Notes: generated by a model not told the origin, from the sequence alone. A stretch of 16,399 nt of DNA from Candidatus Desantisiibacteriota bacterium (GCA_016209155.1 JACQWU010000137.1:1-16399), one strand, 5' to 3'; counted from the stretch's first letter, positions 1 through 7,703 are shown. Numbers and translations: made by a program.

Positions 1-590
1 TTTGGAACAAAAATATATGGAATTAAGGCAGCGGCTAATACTAATTTTGGAAAAGAACCACATGACCTCACACCGCTTGAAGGAGCATTTATTGTCACTG
101 CAGCAACATTAACAGGATTAGTCACATCAATCCATGTGACTGATATGGTTTGCCATTTAATTATTGGAACGTTATTGTTAATTACAGAATTATTCAATGC
201 AGCAATAGCTGCTGTATTTGAGGCTATGTTTGCAGAATTAGTATTAATAGCTGCTGTATTTGCAGCAATATCGGATGTGTTTTTGGATATATTATTTGTA
301 TTGGCATCAATTTTATCTGAATTAACTTCAATCGCAGCTTTATTAGCATTGATATCTGCCGTATTAGAGGTAATTTTAGCATCATGTGACGCTATATCGG
401 ATGCATTATTATTTACCGCTTGTTCCAAAACGTTAAAATTTTCGTTCACCTTTGCGGCACTTGCTGTGTCTCCAGCAGTAAATGTATTTGGAATAGTTAT
501 ATTGCCCGCAAGAATATTAGACGCAATACCTAAAATAAAAAGTATACAGCAAAAGAGCGCGAAATTTTTTAAATAATTTTTTTGTTTCAT
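1..590 (-). CDS. Secreted fibre/stalk-like coiled-coil protein, 3' part outside window
   Basis: The reading frame begins with ATG at 590 on the minus strand, behind an AGAGGG ribosome site about nine bases upstream, and stays open to the window edge (about 196 codons seen). Residues 1-28 form a signal peptide ending near ILA. Residues 36-60 hold FTAGDTASAAKVNENFNVLE, a motif I know from many secreted tail-fibre-like proteins. Residues about 62-130 are a run of roughly seven-residue repeats of the type NTAAI/NSANI/NTADI, as in trimeric coiled-coil stalks. A more globular start follows (VPIIKWQTISVTWIDVTNPV). The repeats make a long shadow ORF on the plus strand. Surface location is inferred from the signal peptide and stalk; the function is unknown. 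The last part seen (residues about 173-196) is unusually hydrophobic and does not resemble what usually follows APSSG in such proteins, so a frame error near base 75 cannot be excluded. Confidence 0.72.
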   Translation of the reverse strand, partial: MKQKNYLKNFALFCCILFILGIASNILAGNITIPNTFTAGDTASAAKVNENFNVLEQAVNNNASDIASHDAKITSNTADINANKAAIEVNSDKIDANTNNISKNTSDIAANTAAINTNSANIASNTAAIAALNNSVINNNVPIIKWQTISVTWIDVTNPVNVAAVTINAPSSGVRSCGSFPKLVLAAALIPYIFVP

Positions 591-640
591 TGGTATCCCT
601 CTTTCTAAAATATTTTTAATATTTTTTTAAATTTCAAAAA

Positions 641-1348
641 TTATTCTCCCCAAATACCGTTATCCCATTTCATCTCATCCCATTTACCGGCAGCTATTGC
701 AGTAGATAAAGGTTTAGCTGAAGCTTCAATACTTATATCGCTTTCTCCTGTTGAATTAACAGAAGTTATAACATAATAATATATTATTCCGTTTGACAGA
801 TTTGTATGAATATAAGGAATTGAAGCCATTGCTATTTTATTATCAGATTTAGATACCCCTGTATTTGTTGACCAGTAAATATTGTATGATGTGGCATCTG
901 AAACAGAATTCCATGAAATTGTTATTTGTCCATCTCCGGATGCAGCGCTTACGTTAGAAGGAATATTTGGTATTTTGGATACTGCTACAGGTTTAGCAGA
1001 TACTTCAGTGCTTACATTACTTTCACCCGCTGAATTAACAGCAGTTACCACATAATAGTATGTTATTCCATTTGTCAAAGCAGTATGTGTGTATGGACTG
1101 GGTAATCCACTGATTTTACTATTAGATTTGGATACCCCTGTATTTGTTGACCAGTAAATATTATATGATGTGGCATCTGAAACAGAATTCCATGAAATTG
1201 TTATTTGTCCATCTCCGGCAACTGCATTAACATTAGTCGGAACTGCGGGAACATTAGTTGTAATATTATTTTTTGTATTATCTCCGCATGCCAGTGCGAT
1301 ACTTATTAACATAACAGATAGAAATAAAAATAGACATTTTTTAGTCAT
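641..1348 (-). CDS. Lipoprotein with two fibronectin type III domains and Trp-rich tail
   Basis: This 235-residue protein starts at ATG 1348 behind a strong GGAGGTG site. Residues 1-21 are a lipoprotein signal (hydrophobic stretch, then IALAC with Cys21 as the lipidated residue). Two fibronectin type III domains follow, about residues 34-120 and 127-213; each has the conserved ITISWNSVSDATSYNIYWS core strand and a Y-Y-x-V-x-V-N-S-x-G-E-S end. The C terminus (221-235) is a short Trp-rich tail with a repeated K-W-D pattern (GKWDEMKWDNGIWGE). FN3 domains in bacteria usually serve as adhesion or spacer modules outside the cell, so an envelope-surface role is likely but inferred. The two domains are almost identical over 94 bases of DNA, a sign of recent duplication. 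It lies in the same direction as the fibre protein, 50 bases upstream of its start, and may be co-transcribed. Confidence 0.88.
   Translation of the reverse strand: MTKKCLFLFLSVMLISIALACGDNTKNNITTNVPAVPTNVNAVAGDGQITISWNSVSDATSYNIYWSTNTGVSKSNSKISGLPSPYTHTALTNGITYYYVVTAVNSAGESNVSTEVSAKPVAVSKIPNIPSNVSAASGDGQITISWNSVSDATSYNIYWSTNTGVSKSDNKIAMASIPYIHTNLSNGIIYYYVITSVNSTGESDISIEASAKPLSTAIAAGKWDEMKWDNGIWGE
846..1218. repeat. Internal duplication of FN3 core, two 94-bp copies 279 bp apart
   Basis: Bases 846-939 and 1125-1218 are the same sequence with only two differences that I can find by eye, spaced exactly 279 bases (93 codons) apart. The copies encode the central strands of the two FN3 domains. 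Flanking parts of the domains have diverged more, which suggests either recent duplication or gene conversion restricted to the core. Confidence 0.85.
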
Positions 1349-1376
1349 TTAAACACCTCCTCTCATATCAGAGACA

Positions 1377-1406
1377 GAAGAGCCCCTGTCTGCCTCAGGG
1401 TTCTTC
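1377..1406 (+). terminator. Strong hairpin followed by T tract in plus orientation
   Basis: Bases 1377-1388 (GAAGAG-C-CCCTG) pair with 1396-1406 (CAGGG-TTCTTC): eleven pairs including one G-T wobble, one bulged C and a seven-base loop. On the plus strand it is followed by CATTTTTTAAATTTT, the layout of an intrinsic terminator. Yet the genes on both sides read on the minus strand and the stop codon of the upstream one lies inside the stem. It may stop antisense transcription, or act as a hairpin between the two minus-strand genes. Confidence 0.45.
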
Positions 1407-1989
1407 ATTTTTTAAATTTTGTTTTTATTAAATTAATAAATTTATTCCGTCCCGAAGGTATACCCGGTTTTACTTCTATAGCCTCCGGCCTGCTTGTACC
1501 CTGCAAATGCTGACGTAAAGGTATCAATGTTTGAGTCATGAAACACTCGTTAATTATGGATTCCGGTAAATTCAGTTCACGCCCGATTACTATTGCCTGG
1601 GATCGCGCTGACAGAGTCGCATCAGAAACACCGCCGATCGATCCTGAAATAACACTGCTTACAACACAAGTGAGAAGAAAAATTAGTTCATGCCGCCGCT
1701 TGTGATGTTTTTGCAGAAGGCTGGATATTTCAAGCATGAGCTCCTGATTTTGGAGCAAACGCATAATCTCCTCAGCACTAACAATGTCTTCTCTTATATC
1801 TTTATCTATTCCGCATTTAAATAATGAATCTCTAAGTTTTTTGGAATTTTTAGAAATTTCATGGAATTCAGTTGTCGGTTTAATTCCTTTATTTGATGTT
1901 ATGACCACATTAACAAGGGAAGCCATATATAAAGCATAAGAGACAGCAACTTCAACAATCTCAAGATCAAGGTCAGTATCTTTTTCCAT
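1405..1989 (-). CDS. Unknown 194-residue protein with one membrane segment
   Basis: I do not recognise this family. ATG at 1989 follows a GGGAGTG site about twelve bases upstream. The first 90 residues are helical and acidic with no signal peptide, and residues about 91-99 are very basic (QKHHKRRHE). One hydrophobic segment of about 20 residues follows (LIFLLTCVVSSVISGSIGG), with a cytosol-like charged tail ending in lysines (FINLIKTKFKK). This suggests an inner-membrane-anchored or amphitropic protein. It lies 94 bases downstream of the permease gene and 56 bases upstream of the FN3 lipoprotein on the same strand, so it could be the middle gene of a transcription unit, though it has its own promoter candidate. 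The stop codon lies within a strong hairpin. GC content is closer to the liv genes than to the AT-rich central island. No function is proposed. Confidence 0.7.
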   Translation of the reverse strand: MEKDTDLDLEIVEVAVSYALYMASLVNVVITSNKGIKPTTEFHEISKNSKKLRDSLFKCGIDKDIREDIVSAEEIMRLLQNQELMLEISSLLQKHHKRRHELIFLLTCVVSSVISGSIGGVSDATLSARSQAIVIGRELNLPESIINECFMTQTLIPLRQHLQGTSRPEAIEVKPGIPSGRNKFINLIKTKFKK

Positions 1990-2040
1990 TTAATTAATCA
2001 CTCCCATTATTCGATTTTATCACCTAAGTCCCCCGCCTGC

Positions 2041-2069
2041 TTGATATCCATGGTATTATCTTTCGTCAA
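2041..2069 (-). promoter_or_regulatory. Candidate sigma70 promoter for the 194-residue protein gene
   Basis: On the minus strand TTGACG (2069-2064) is followed by a 17-base spacer and TATCAA (2046-2041), about 50 bases before the start codon at 1989. The -35 is good and the -10 is moderate, so this is a candidate only. Confidence 0.35.
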
Positions 2070-2083
2070 TCTTTATTTTCTAT

Positions 2084-3028
2084 TTACCCAAGCAGATAAC
2101 CTAAAATTATTGAACCTGTTATACTTATCATCAAAAAAGTAATGACGGCCTGTTTTTTAAACATTCCGTTTAAGGCTACGATTGCAGGGATACTTGTTAC
2201 AGGGCCTGCAAGCATAAAAGATACGGCTGCTTTTTGCCCCATTCCATTTTTCATTAATCCGCTTAATAAAGGGACAACTGAAACACCATTAACAGGTAAA
2301 GGAATTCCGGCGAAAGTTGCCCATACAGGGGAAAGCAGATTATTATTCCCAAGAAAAGAAGCTACCCATTCAACAGGAATAAAAATAACCATTATTGCTT
2401 CAATAAATGTAGCGATTAAAACAAATTTTACCATAAATCGAAATAGTTCTTTTGCCCGTTTAAAGAAAAAATCAAGTTTATTGCTTGCAAGTTTTGTATC
2501 TATGGGGATGTCTCCAGGCGCTTTATTTTCCATGTCTTTAGCTTTAACAATACATGAGTCTATGAATTTGTGTGTTTTAAGAATATCTGTATCAAAGAAA
2601 TTAATTTTTTGTAAAAAATAAGCGGTAAATCCTGCTAAAAGCCCCATTAATATGGCTCCAACCAGCTTTGCAATAGCCATTCCAGAGCCAAGAACTCCGT
2701 ATGTAAAAACCAGAGCATCAGGACTCATTATAGGTGAAGTTACAAAAAGCGCCATGACAGGAGGAAGCGGTATGCCGCATTCAATAAGAGTAATAACAAC
2801 CGGCATTATACCGCAGGAACACAAGGGGCTAAAAACACCTATAAATACAGCAAAAAATATCATGCTTATTTCACGTTTATTGAGTATTTTATATAACTTG
2901 CGGTCCAGTTTATAGGTTTTAATTAATGCTCCGAGCAGGATTCCAAGTAAAACAAACCACCACATCCGTAGCAGTTCGTTTCCCATAACAACAGGGATCT
3001 TATACAATTTATTTAAAAAAGTTATCAT
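2084..3028 (-). CDS. Permease of the ArsP/UPF0718 (DUF318, YraQ-like) family
   Basis: A 314-residue integral membrane protein. Eight or so hydrophobic segments are visible, in two blocks (about residues 20-135 and 198-314) separated by a charged cytosolic loop (about 140-195). Each block carries the family's signature. The first has PLCSCGIMPV at 68-77 with Cys70 and Cys72, followed by TSPIMSPD at 97-104; the second has AGIPLPVNGVSVVPL near 240. The CxC pair and the P-rich motifs are typical of permeases in this family, some of which export trivalent or methylated arsenic compounds; others have unknown substrates. The substrate here cannot be read from sequence, and no ars genes are nearby. 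The start at 3028 has a weak AAAGAGAA site. A very good promoter lies upstream (3142-3114), leaving a leader of about 80 bases. Length is usual for the family. Confidence 0.82.
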   Translation of the reverse strand: MITFLNKLYKIPVVMGNELLRMWWFVLLGILLGALIKTYKLDRKLYKILNKREISMIFFAVFIGVFSPLCSCGIMPVVITLIECGIPLPPVMALFVTSPIMSPDALVFTYGVLGSGMAIAKLVGAILMGLLAGFTAYFLQKINFFDTDILKTHKFIDSCIVKAKDMENKAPGDIPIDTKLASNKLDFFFKRAKELFRFMVKFVLIATFIEAIMVIFIPVEWVASFLGNNNLLSPVWATFAGIPLPVNGVSVVPLLSGLMKNGMGQKAAVSFMLAGPVTSIPAIVALNGMFKKQAVITFLMISITGSIILGYLLG

Positions 3029-3113
3029 ATTTTCTCTTTAAAATATACGGTTTTTACAATAATAGCTTTATAGCGTGAGGCTTTAATCTCAGTTCCAAAT
3101 TTTTATATATCAG

Positions 3114-3142
3114 AGTATATTGTTATAAAAAATGCTTGTCAA
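3114..3142 (-). promoter_or_regulatory. Strong promoter for the permease gene with overlapping palindrome
   Basis: On the minus strand TTGACA (3142-3137), a 17-base spacer and TATACT (3119-3114) form a near-consensus sigma70 promoter. The -35 hexamer sits inside the perfect 13-base palindrome TGCTTGTCAAGCA (3133-3145), a likely operator. The predicted transcript would have about 80 untranslated bases before the permease ATG at 3028. Confidence 0.65.
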
Positions 3143-3173
3143 GCAATAATAGAATTAATGAATTAAAACAATC

Positions 3174-3202
3174 TTGACTTTTTAACAATTTTTATGTTAA
3201 AT
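3174..3202 (+). promoter_or_regulatory. Candidate promoter of the liv operon
   Basis: TTGACT (3174-3179), a 17-base spacer and TTAAAT (3197-3202) lie about 73 bases before the livK start codon. It diverges from the permease promoter, whose palindrome is only about 30 bases away, so one regulator might touch both. The -10 matches the consensus at four of six bases. Confidence 0.45.
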
Positions 3203-3275
3203 AAACTATCTTGATTTATTTGTAGATATACATTATTTCTGCTAAATTTACTTACATTAAAAAAAGGGAAAAATT

Positions 3276-4234
3276 ATGAAACGGCTGGTTATTTTATGTT
3301 TTGCGGTTTGTGTGCTTTTCGGTTGCAGTAAGGATTCGAGTTTGAAAATCGGTGTTTCCGCTCCGCTTACAGGTGATATTGCCGCGCTTGGGCAATCCAC
3401 TAAAAATGCCATTTTAATGGCAGAAGAAGAAATCAACGGTCAATTGCCGAAAGCGCGGGGATATCGCAAATATCTCCATGGTCAACCAATCCTAATGTAA
3501 CTTTAGGCCGGAAATATGTTTTTCGCGCGTGTTTTATAGATCCGTTCCAGGGTAAAGTTGTAGCTTTATTCGCACTAAACCAGTTAAAAGCAAAAACCGC
3601 GGCAGTACTTTATGATATTGCAAGTGATTACAACAAAGGTATCGCGGAAGTTTTCAATAAGGAATTTACAAGCGCCGGAGGGCAAATAGTCAGTTTTGAA
3701 ACCTACAATACAAAAGATACTGATTTTTCCGCCCAGTTAACCAAAATCAAGGGTACTAATCCGGATGTGCTTTTCCTTCCAAATTATTTTAATGAAGTAC
3801 CGCTGCAGGTACAACAAGCCCGAAAATTGGGTATTACCGCGCAAATCATCGGAAGTGACAGTTGGGATAATCCTGAATTGATTTCTCTTGGCGGAGATCT
3901 AATGAACGGTACATATTTTACCAACCATTATTCACCGGATATAGATAATCCATCAGCCCGTGATTTTATTACCAATTATCAGAAAAAATTCAATATGGTG
4001 CCCGATGCCGCGGCAGCTCTGACATACGACGCCGCTAAACTTCTATTTAGCGCAATTGCTAAAGCGGGGAAGGACGATGCTAAAGCAATTCGTGACGCTA
4101 TTGCGGCAACCAAAGGATTTAGCGGGATAACAGGAATGATTACTTATGAAGGTTCGGGTGATCCGGTAAAAGGCGCTGTCATTATTAAAATCGAAAATGG
4201 AAAATTTGTCTTTAATAACCAGGTAAATCCATAA
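3276..4234 (+). pseudogene. livK: Branched-chain amino acid ABC binding lipoprotein LivK, internally deleted and frame-shifted
   Basis: The N-terminal frame (3276-3500) starts at ATG behind AGGGA and gives a lipoprotein signal (VCVLFGC, Cys17), then the LivK start KIGVSAPLTGDIAALGQSTK and MAEEEING to about 3440. From about 3443 the homologous protein continues in another frame: IAESAGISQISPWSTNPN, then FIDPFQGK, LYDIASDY, TDFSAQL and GSDSWDNPEL to the stop at 4232-4234. The two parts sum to about 318 residues against roughly 370-390 usual. The first lobe's middle section, normally the D-D-x-S/A-K-P and VxxIxGxxxS region, is absent. So about 160-175 bases are missing, a number not divisible by three. 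The N-terminal frame ends at a TAA after 74 residues, so no full binding protein can be made. This is either a true deletion in the first gene of an otherwise intact liv operon or a misassembly. The downstream genes show no damage. Confidence 0.85.
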
Positions 4235-4241
4235 TAACCAT

Positions 4242-5129
4242 ATGATTTATACAATCATTCAACAAATGTTTAATGCCATTCAATTGGGAGCGGTATATGC
4301 TTTGATCGCTCTCGGTTATACTATGGTATACGGCATTCTCCGTATGATCAATTTTGCCCATGGGGATATTTTTATGTGCGGGGCATTTATCGGTTTTTTA
4401 CTGGCAACTAAAATAGGGTTACCCCTTTGGCTCATGCTGCCTATGGCTATGTGCCTGACAGCATTACTCGGAGTAATAATTGAACGGATAGCTTATCGGA
4501 GACTGCGAACTGCTCAAAAAATGTCACTTGTAATTACCGCTTTGGGTGTAGGAATATTTTTAGAAAATTTCGTTATGCTGATGGTAGGACCTGCAACAAA
4601 GCAGCTTCCGCAGCAGCTTCCGGGCAGTATTGTTCAATGGTTTTTTAAATATAATATTACAGTTACATGGGACAGGATATGGATTATTATTATCTCCCTG
4701 GTTTTAATGGCTGTTTTGTGGCTGTTTGTTAACCGGACACTTATGGGCACTGCGATGAGAGCTGTCGCGGACAACAAAGATATTGTTCCTTTAATGGGGA
4801 TAAACATCAATCAGGTAATAGCAGTTACTTTTGCTGTTGGTTCCGCTTTAGCTGCTGCCGGAGGGATTTTTTACGGCCAATCATACTCGATAGATCCTTA
4901 TATGGGTATTGATCTTGGCTGGAAAGCCTTTATCGCCGCTGTTATCGGCGGCATAGGGTCAATTGAGGGGGCGGTATTAGGCGCTTTTTTGCTGTCAGGG
5001 GTAGAAATTTTCACTGTAGCTTACCTTTCATCAAATTTAAAAAACGGAATTTCTTTTGGATTACTTATCATTTTACTTCTTATCCGGCCAAACGGAATAA
5101 TGGGAAAACCAATCCTCAAAAAGGTATAA
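4242..5129 (+). CDS. livH: Branched-chain amino acid ABC transporter permease LivH
   Basis: A 295-residue inner-membrane permease, the usual length. The N terminus (QQMFNAIQLGAVYALIALG) and GYTMVYGILRMINFAHGD near residues 24-41 are the LivH signature. About eight membrane segments follow. The ABC-ATPase coupling (EAA-like) loop is seen around MGTAMRAVADNKDIVPLMGININ near 170-190, and the conserved AFIAAVIGGIGSIEGAVLGA lies near 228-247. It forms the heteromeric channel with LivM for uptake of Leu, Ile, Val or related solutes delivered by a periplasmic binding protein. The start lies eight bases after the livK stop with only a weak ribosome site, so translation is probably coupled to livK; this makes the livK frame break relevant for its expression. 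It is followed three bases later by livM. Confidence 0.95.
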   Translation: MIYTIIQQMFNAIQLGAVYALIALGYTMVYGILRMINFAHGDIFMCGAFIGFLLATKIGLPLWLMLPMAMCLTALLGVIIERIAYRRLRTAQKMSLVITALGVGIFLENFVMLMVGPATKQLPQQLPGSIVQWFFKYNITVTWDRIWIIIISLVLMAVLWLFVNRTLMGTAMRAVADNKDIVPLMGININQVIAVTFAVGSALAAAGGIFYGQSYSIDPYMGIDLGWKAFIAAVIGGIGSIEGAVLGAFLLSGVEIFTVAYLSSNLKNGISFGLLIILLLIRPNGIMGKPILKKV

Positions 5130-5132
5130 AAT

Positions 5133-6152
5133 ATGAAAGATTATTCAAATTCCTGCTGGTTTAAAATCCGTTTTGGAATTTTTTCCGCAGTGCTGCTGTG
5201 TATAATTTTAATTTTGCAGGAACTAAGCAAAAACGGCTGGGTTAATCAATATTATCTGCATATTTTGACTGTAATCGGAATGAACGTTATACTTGTTTCC
5301 AGCTTAAATCTGGTGAATGGTTATCTCGGTGAATTTGCGCTCGGGCATGCCGGTTTTATGGCATGCGGCGCGTATACCGCGGCTTATTTATCAACGCAAT
5401 TAGACTTAACAGGTTTTCCGGCCATAATAGTTTCACTTGGAGCTGCAATAATAGCAGCCGGGATTATTGGCTATCTTATAGGTTTAGCTGCATTTAAAAC
5501 CGTTGGAGATTATCTGGCTATTATCACTCTGGGTTTTAATATGATAATTGTAAATGCTATCCAAAACATCGACTCACTTGGCGGCCCGCGGGGATTTACC
5601 GGTATTCCGAAGTATACAAGCCTCTTCAGTGTTGCTGTTTGTCTTTTGGCAACTTATTATATTTTCTATCATCTGGTAAATTCTAATTTCGGACGGCTTT
5701 GGGTTGCAATACGTGAAAATTCTCTTGCCGCGGAATTAATGGGTATTAATATTAATCAGGTAAAAAATTTTGTTTTTACGATTGCGGCTGCATTTGCCGG
5801 ATTAGCCGGAGGTTTATGGGCTGAATATCAGCAATTCATTACACCCCGGAGTTTTGATTACATTAAAACTACTGAGCTATTAGTCATGCTATACCTTGGC
5901 GGGACCGGCAGCTTGTCCGGTTCAATACTTGGTGTTACCGTATATATTATTTCCATGGAATTACTGCGGAATTTTTTAAGTTTTAACCCGCAACTGGTAG
6001 AAATGCGTATGATAGTAAGCCCGCTTATTCTTATCATTATCATGATAACCAGGCAGTCGGGACTTTTAGGAAACCGCGAATGGAGATGGCTTAGGCCTGC
6101 TGAAGCATATATACCGGAGGAAAATATTACTCATGACAGCGTTAAAAATTGA
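5133..6152 (+). CDS. livM: Branched-chain amino acid ABC transporter permease LivM
   Basis: A 339-residue permease with a short charged N terminus and about nine membrane segments. Diagnostic stretches are NLVNGYLGEFALGHAGFMACG (residues about 59-79), DYLAIITLGFNMI (about 126-138), GGPRGFTGIP (about 150-159) and the coupling loop RLWVAIRENSLAAELMGIN (about 188-206), all typical of LivM. The late GGTGSLSGSILG motif matches the equivalent GGIGSIEGAVLG motif of LivH. It pairs with LivH to form the transmembrane pore. The start at 5133 follows AAAAGG and lies three bases behind livH. Its last 20 bases overlap the start of livG, so the two are translationally linked. No defect is visible. Confidence 0.95.
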   Translation: MKDYSNSCWFKIRFGIFSAVLLCIILILQELSKNGWVNQYYLHILTVIGMNVILVSSLNLVNGYLGEFALGHAGFMACGAYTAAYLSTQLDLTGFPAIIVSLGAAIIAAGIIGYLIGLAAFKTVGDYLAIITLGFNMIIVNAIQNIDSLGGPRGFTGIPKYTSLFSVAVCLLATYYIFYHLVNSNFGRLWVAIRENSLAAELMGININQVKNFVFTIAAAFAGLAGGLWAEYQQFITPRSFDYIKTTELLVMLYLGGTGSLSGSILGVTVYIISMELLRNFLSFNPQLVEMRMIVSPLILIIIMITRQSGLLGNREWRWLRPAEAYIPEENITHDSVKN

Positions 6153-6906
6153 AAATTTATCAAAATCATTTGGCGGCATTCAGGCGGTTTTGAATTATAA
6201 CCTGGAATTACCTGATAACACCATCACGGGACTCATTGGCCCCAATGGCGCAGGTAAAACATCTATTTTTAATCTTATCAGCGGTATCTATCGTCCCGAC
6301 TCAGGACAGGTCTTTTTGAATGATAAAGAGATTACACATAAGGCTTTATCCATGATATCCCGCTCAGGAATCGCACGCACCTTTCAAAATATCCGCCTTT
6401 TTAATCAAATGACGGTTTTGGATAATATCAAAACAGCATTTCACCGCCGCGCCGGATATCATTTTGGAGAAACTATTCTGGGACTATCCAAATTCTATCT
6501 GTCAGAAAAAAAAATTGACAGGGAAAGCATGGAATATCTTAATTACTTTGGATTAACCGGATACAAATCGGAATTTGCAAAAAATCTTTGTTACGGAGAC
6601 CAGCGCCGTCTGGAAATAGCCAGAGCTTTAGCATCAGAGCCAAAGGTATTACTTTTAGATGAACCTGCCGCCGGTATGAATCAGGTGGAAGTAGAGGAAC
6701 TGATCAAGCTCATACGGAAAGTACAGAAGGATTTTGGATTATCCATTTTATTAATTGAACATCAGATGCCGGTTGTGATTGAACTTTGCAGATCTATTCA
6801 GGTGCTTAATTTCGGACGTTTAATCGCATCCGGAAATCCTTCGGAAGTAATTTCTAATCCGGAAGTAATACAGGCTTATCTTGGAGAAATGGAGCCTGTA
6901 ATATGA
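6133..6906 (+). CDS. livG: Branched-chain amino acid ABC transporter ATP-binding protein LivG
   Basis: A 257-residue ABC ATPase. Walker A is GPNGAGKT at 36-43, the Q-loop is FQNIRLFNQMT near 84-94, the signature region is CYGDQRRLEIARAL near 153-166 and Walker B is VLLLDEPAAGMN with Glu167. The switch His is in LLIEHQMPVV near 190. The LivG hallmarks are the Y-G-D/x-Q-R-R-L variant of the LSGGQ motif and the C-terminal helix around the AYLGE end. It hydrolyses ATP with LivF to power import. The start has a good GGAGG site (about 6116) placed inside livM, whose 3' end overlaps by 20 bases. The 3' end overlaps livF by four bases (ATGA). Confidence 0.95.
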   Translation: MTALKIENLSKSFGGIQAVLNYNLELPDNTITGLIGPNGAGKTSIFNLISGIYRPDSGQVFLNDKEITHKALSMISRSGIARTFQNIRLFNQMTVLDNIKTAFHRRAGYHFGETILGLSKFYLSEKKIDRESMEYLNYFGLTGYKSEFAKNLCYGDQRRLEIARALASEPKVLLLDEPAAGMNQVEVEELIKLIRKVQKDFGLSILLIEHQMPVVIELCRSIQVLNFGRLIASGNPSEVISNPEVIQAYLGEMEPVI

Positions 6907-7622
6907 ATCTCCTACACCTGGAACAATTATCAATTGCTTATGGTCCGATTAAAGCATTACATGCGATAAATCTGGAAGTTCATGAAGGAGAGATTATTTC
7001 ACTTTTGGGAGCTAACGGCGCGGGAAAATCCACTACATTAAGGGCAATTTCACGGCTTATTCCTGTACTGTCGGGTAAAATTAATTACAAAGGTAAAAAT
7101 CTTCTGGAGTATCAGCCTCATACTGTGGTTGCTCAAGGGATTGCTCATGTTCCTGAGGGCCGGGGAATTTTTCCGGGTTTAACAGTTTTGCAAAACCTGC
7201 AACTGGCCGGCTGGACAGTTAAGCATAAAAAACAATTAAAGTTAAATTATGAATCAGTATTTAATCTTTTCCCAAGGCTTGCGGAAAGGATAGCTCAATC
7301 AGCCGGAACATTAAGCGGTGGTGAGCAGCAGATGCTGGCTGTAGCACGCGCCCTGATGACAAATTGCCGGCTTATGCTTCTGGATGAACCGTCTATGGGG
7401 CTGTCTCCTCTTCTTGTAAAAGAAGTTTTTCGTGTTTTGCGGGAGATTAACAAACGCGGCACCACCATTTTGCTGGTTGAACAAAATGCCAATATGGCTC
7501 TTAAGATTGCTCATAGAGGTTATGTTCTGGAAAACGGCCGGATTGTTCTTTGCGGTTCCGCCTCAGAGCTGATGCAAGACCACCGTATAATTGACGCGTA
7601 TTTAGGGGCTGCGAAAAAATAA
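6903..7622 (+). CDS. livF: Branched-chain amino acid ABC transporter ATP-binding protein LivF
   Basis: A 239-residue ABC ATPase, the usual LivF size. Walker A is GANGAGKS at 36-43, followed by the LivF-typical IAHVPEGRGIFPGLTV block (about 80-95). The signature is LSGGEQQMLAVARAL at 137-151, Walker B is LMLLDEPSMGLSP with Glu162, and the switch-His region reads VEQNAN (Gln in place of His, usual in LivF). The start codon overlaps the livG stop in an ATGA, so translation is coupled. It is the last gene of the operon; the next gene converges on it from the other strand 81 bases away. No clear T-tract terminator is seen, but the inverted repeat at 7629-7669 lies directly behind the stop. Confidence 0.95.
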   Translation: MNLLHLEQLSIAYGPIKALHAINLEVHEGEIISLLGANGAGKSTTLRAISRLIPVLSGKINYKGKNLLEYQPHTVVAQGIAHVPEGRGIFPGLTVLQNLQLAGWTVKHKKQLKLNYESVFNLFPRLAERIAQSAGTLSGGEQQMLAVARALMTNCRLMLLDEPSMGLSPLLVKEVFRVLREINKRGTTILLVEQNANMALKIAHRGYVLENGRIVLCGSASELMQDHRIIDAYLGAAKK

Positions 7623-7628
7623 CAGAAT

Positions 7629-7669
7629 TTGGGGTCACCTATTTCCTGATAAACTTACTCTGTCCCCAA
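7629..7669. repeat. Inverted repeat TTGGGG...CCCCAA, possible REP-transposase-linked element
   Basis: TTGGGG (7629-7634) and CCCCAA (7664-7669) pair perfectly around a 29-base centre, and the match extends imperfectly (TTGGGGTCA against TTGGGGACA on the other strand). The ends resemble the GGGGTCA/GGGGACAGAGTA ends I associate with REP-associated Y1 transposases, and a relic of such a gene lies at 12525-12659 with TGGGGTC beyond its 3' end. It sits between two convergent genes at the left edge of the AT-rich island and could also slow transcription out of livF. Confidence 0.45.
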
Positions 7670-7703
7670 GTCCATTCCCCAACTTTACTTTTCAATTTAA
7701 TTT

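Noticed and set aside
200-420. Short regularly spaced repeats that could suggest a CRISPR array
   Set aside because: The repeats are imperfect 21-base coding units of an NTAAI-type coiled coil with no spacers.
136-576. 146-codon plus-strand ORF rich in Ala, Leu and Ile
   Set aside because: It is the antisense of the repeat region of the minus-strand stalk protein, which has a signal peptide, ribosome site and a known motif.
1377-1406. Hairpin as terminator of the minus-strand gene ending at 1405
   Set aside because: No T tract follows it on the minus strand; only the plus orientation has one.
3029-3107. Riboswitch in the permease leader
   Set aside because: The leader of about 80 bases shows no structure I can match to a known class and no clear terminator.
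3276-3500. A separate 74-residue lipoprotein
   Set aside because: After residue 55 the sequence is a frame-shifted reading of LivK; the real continuation is in another frame.
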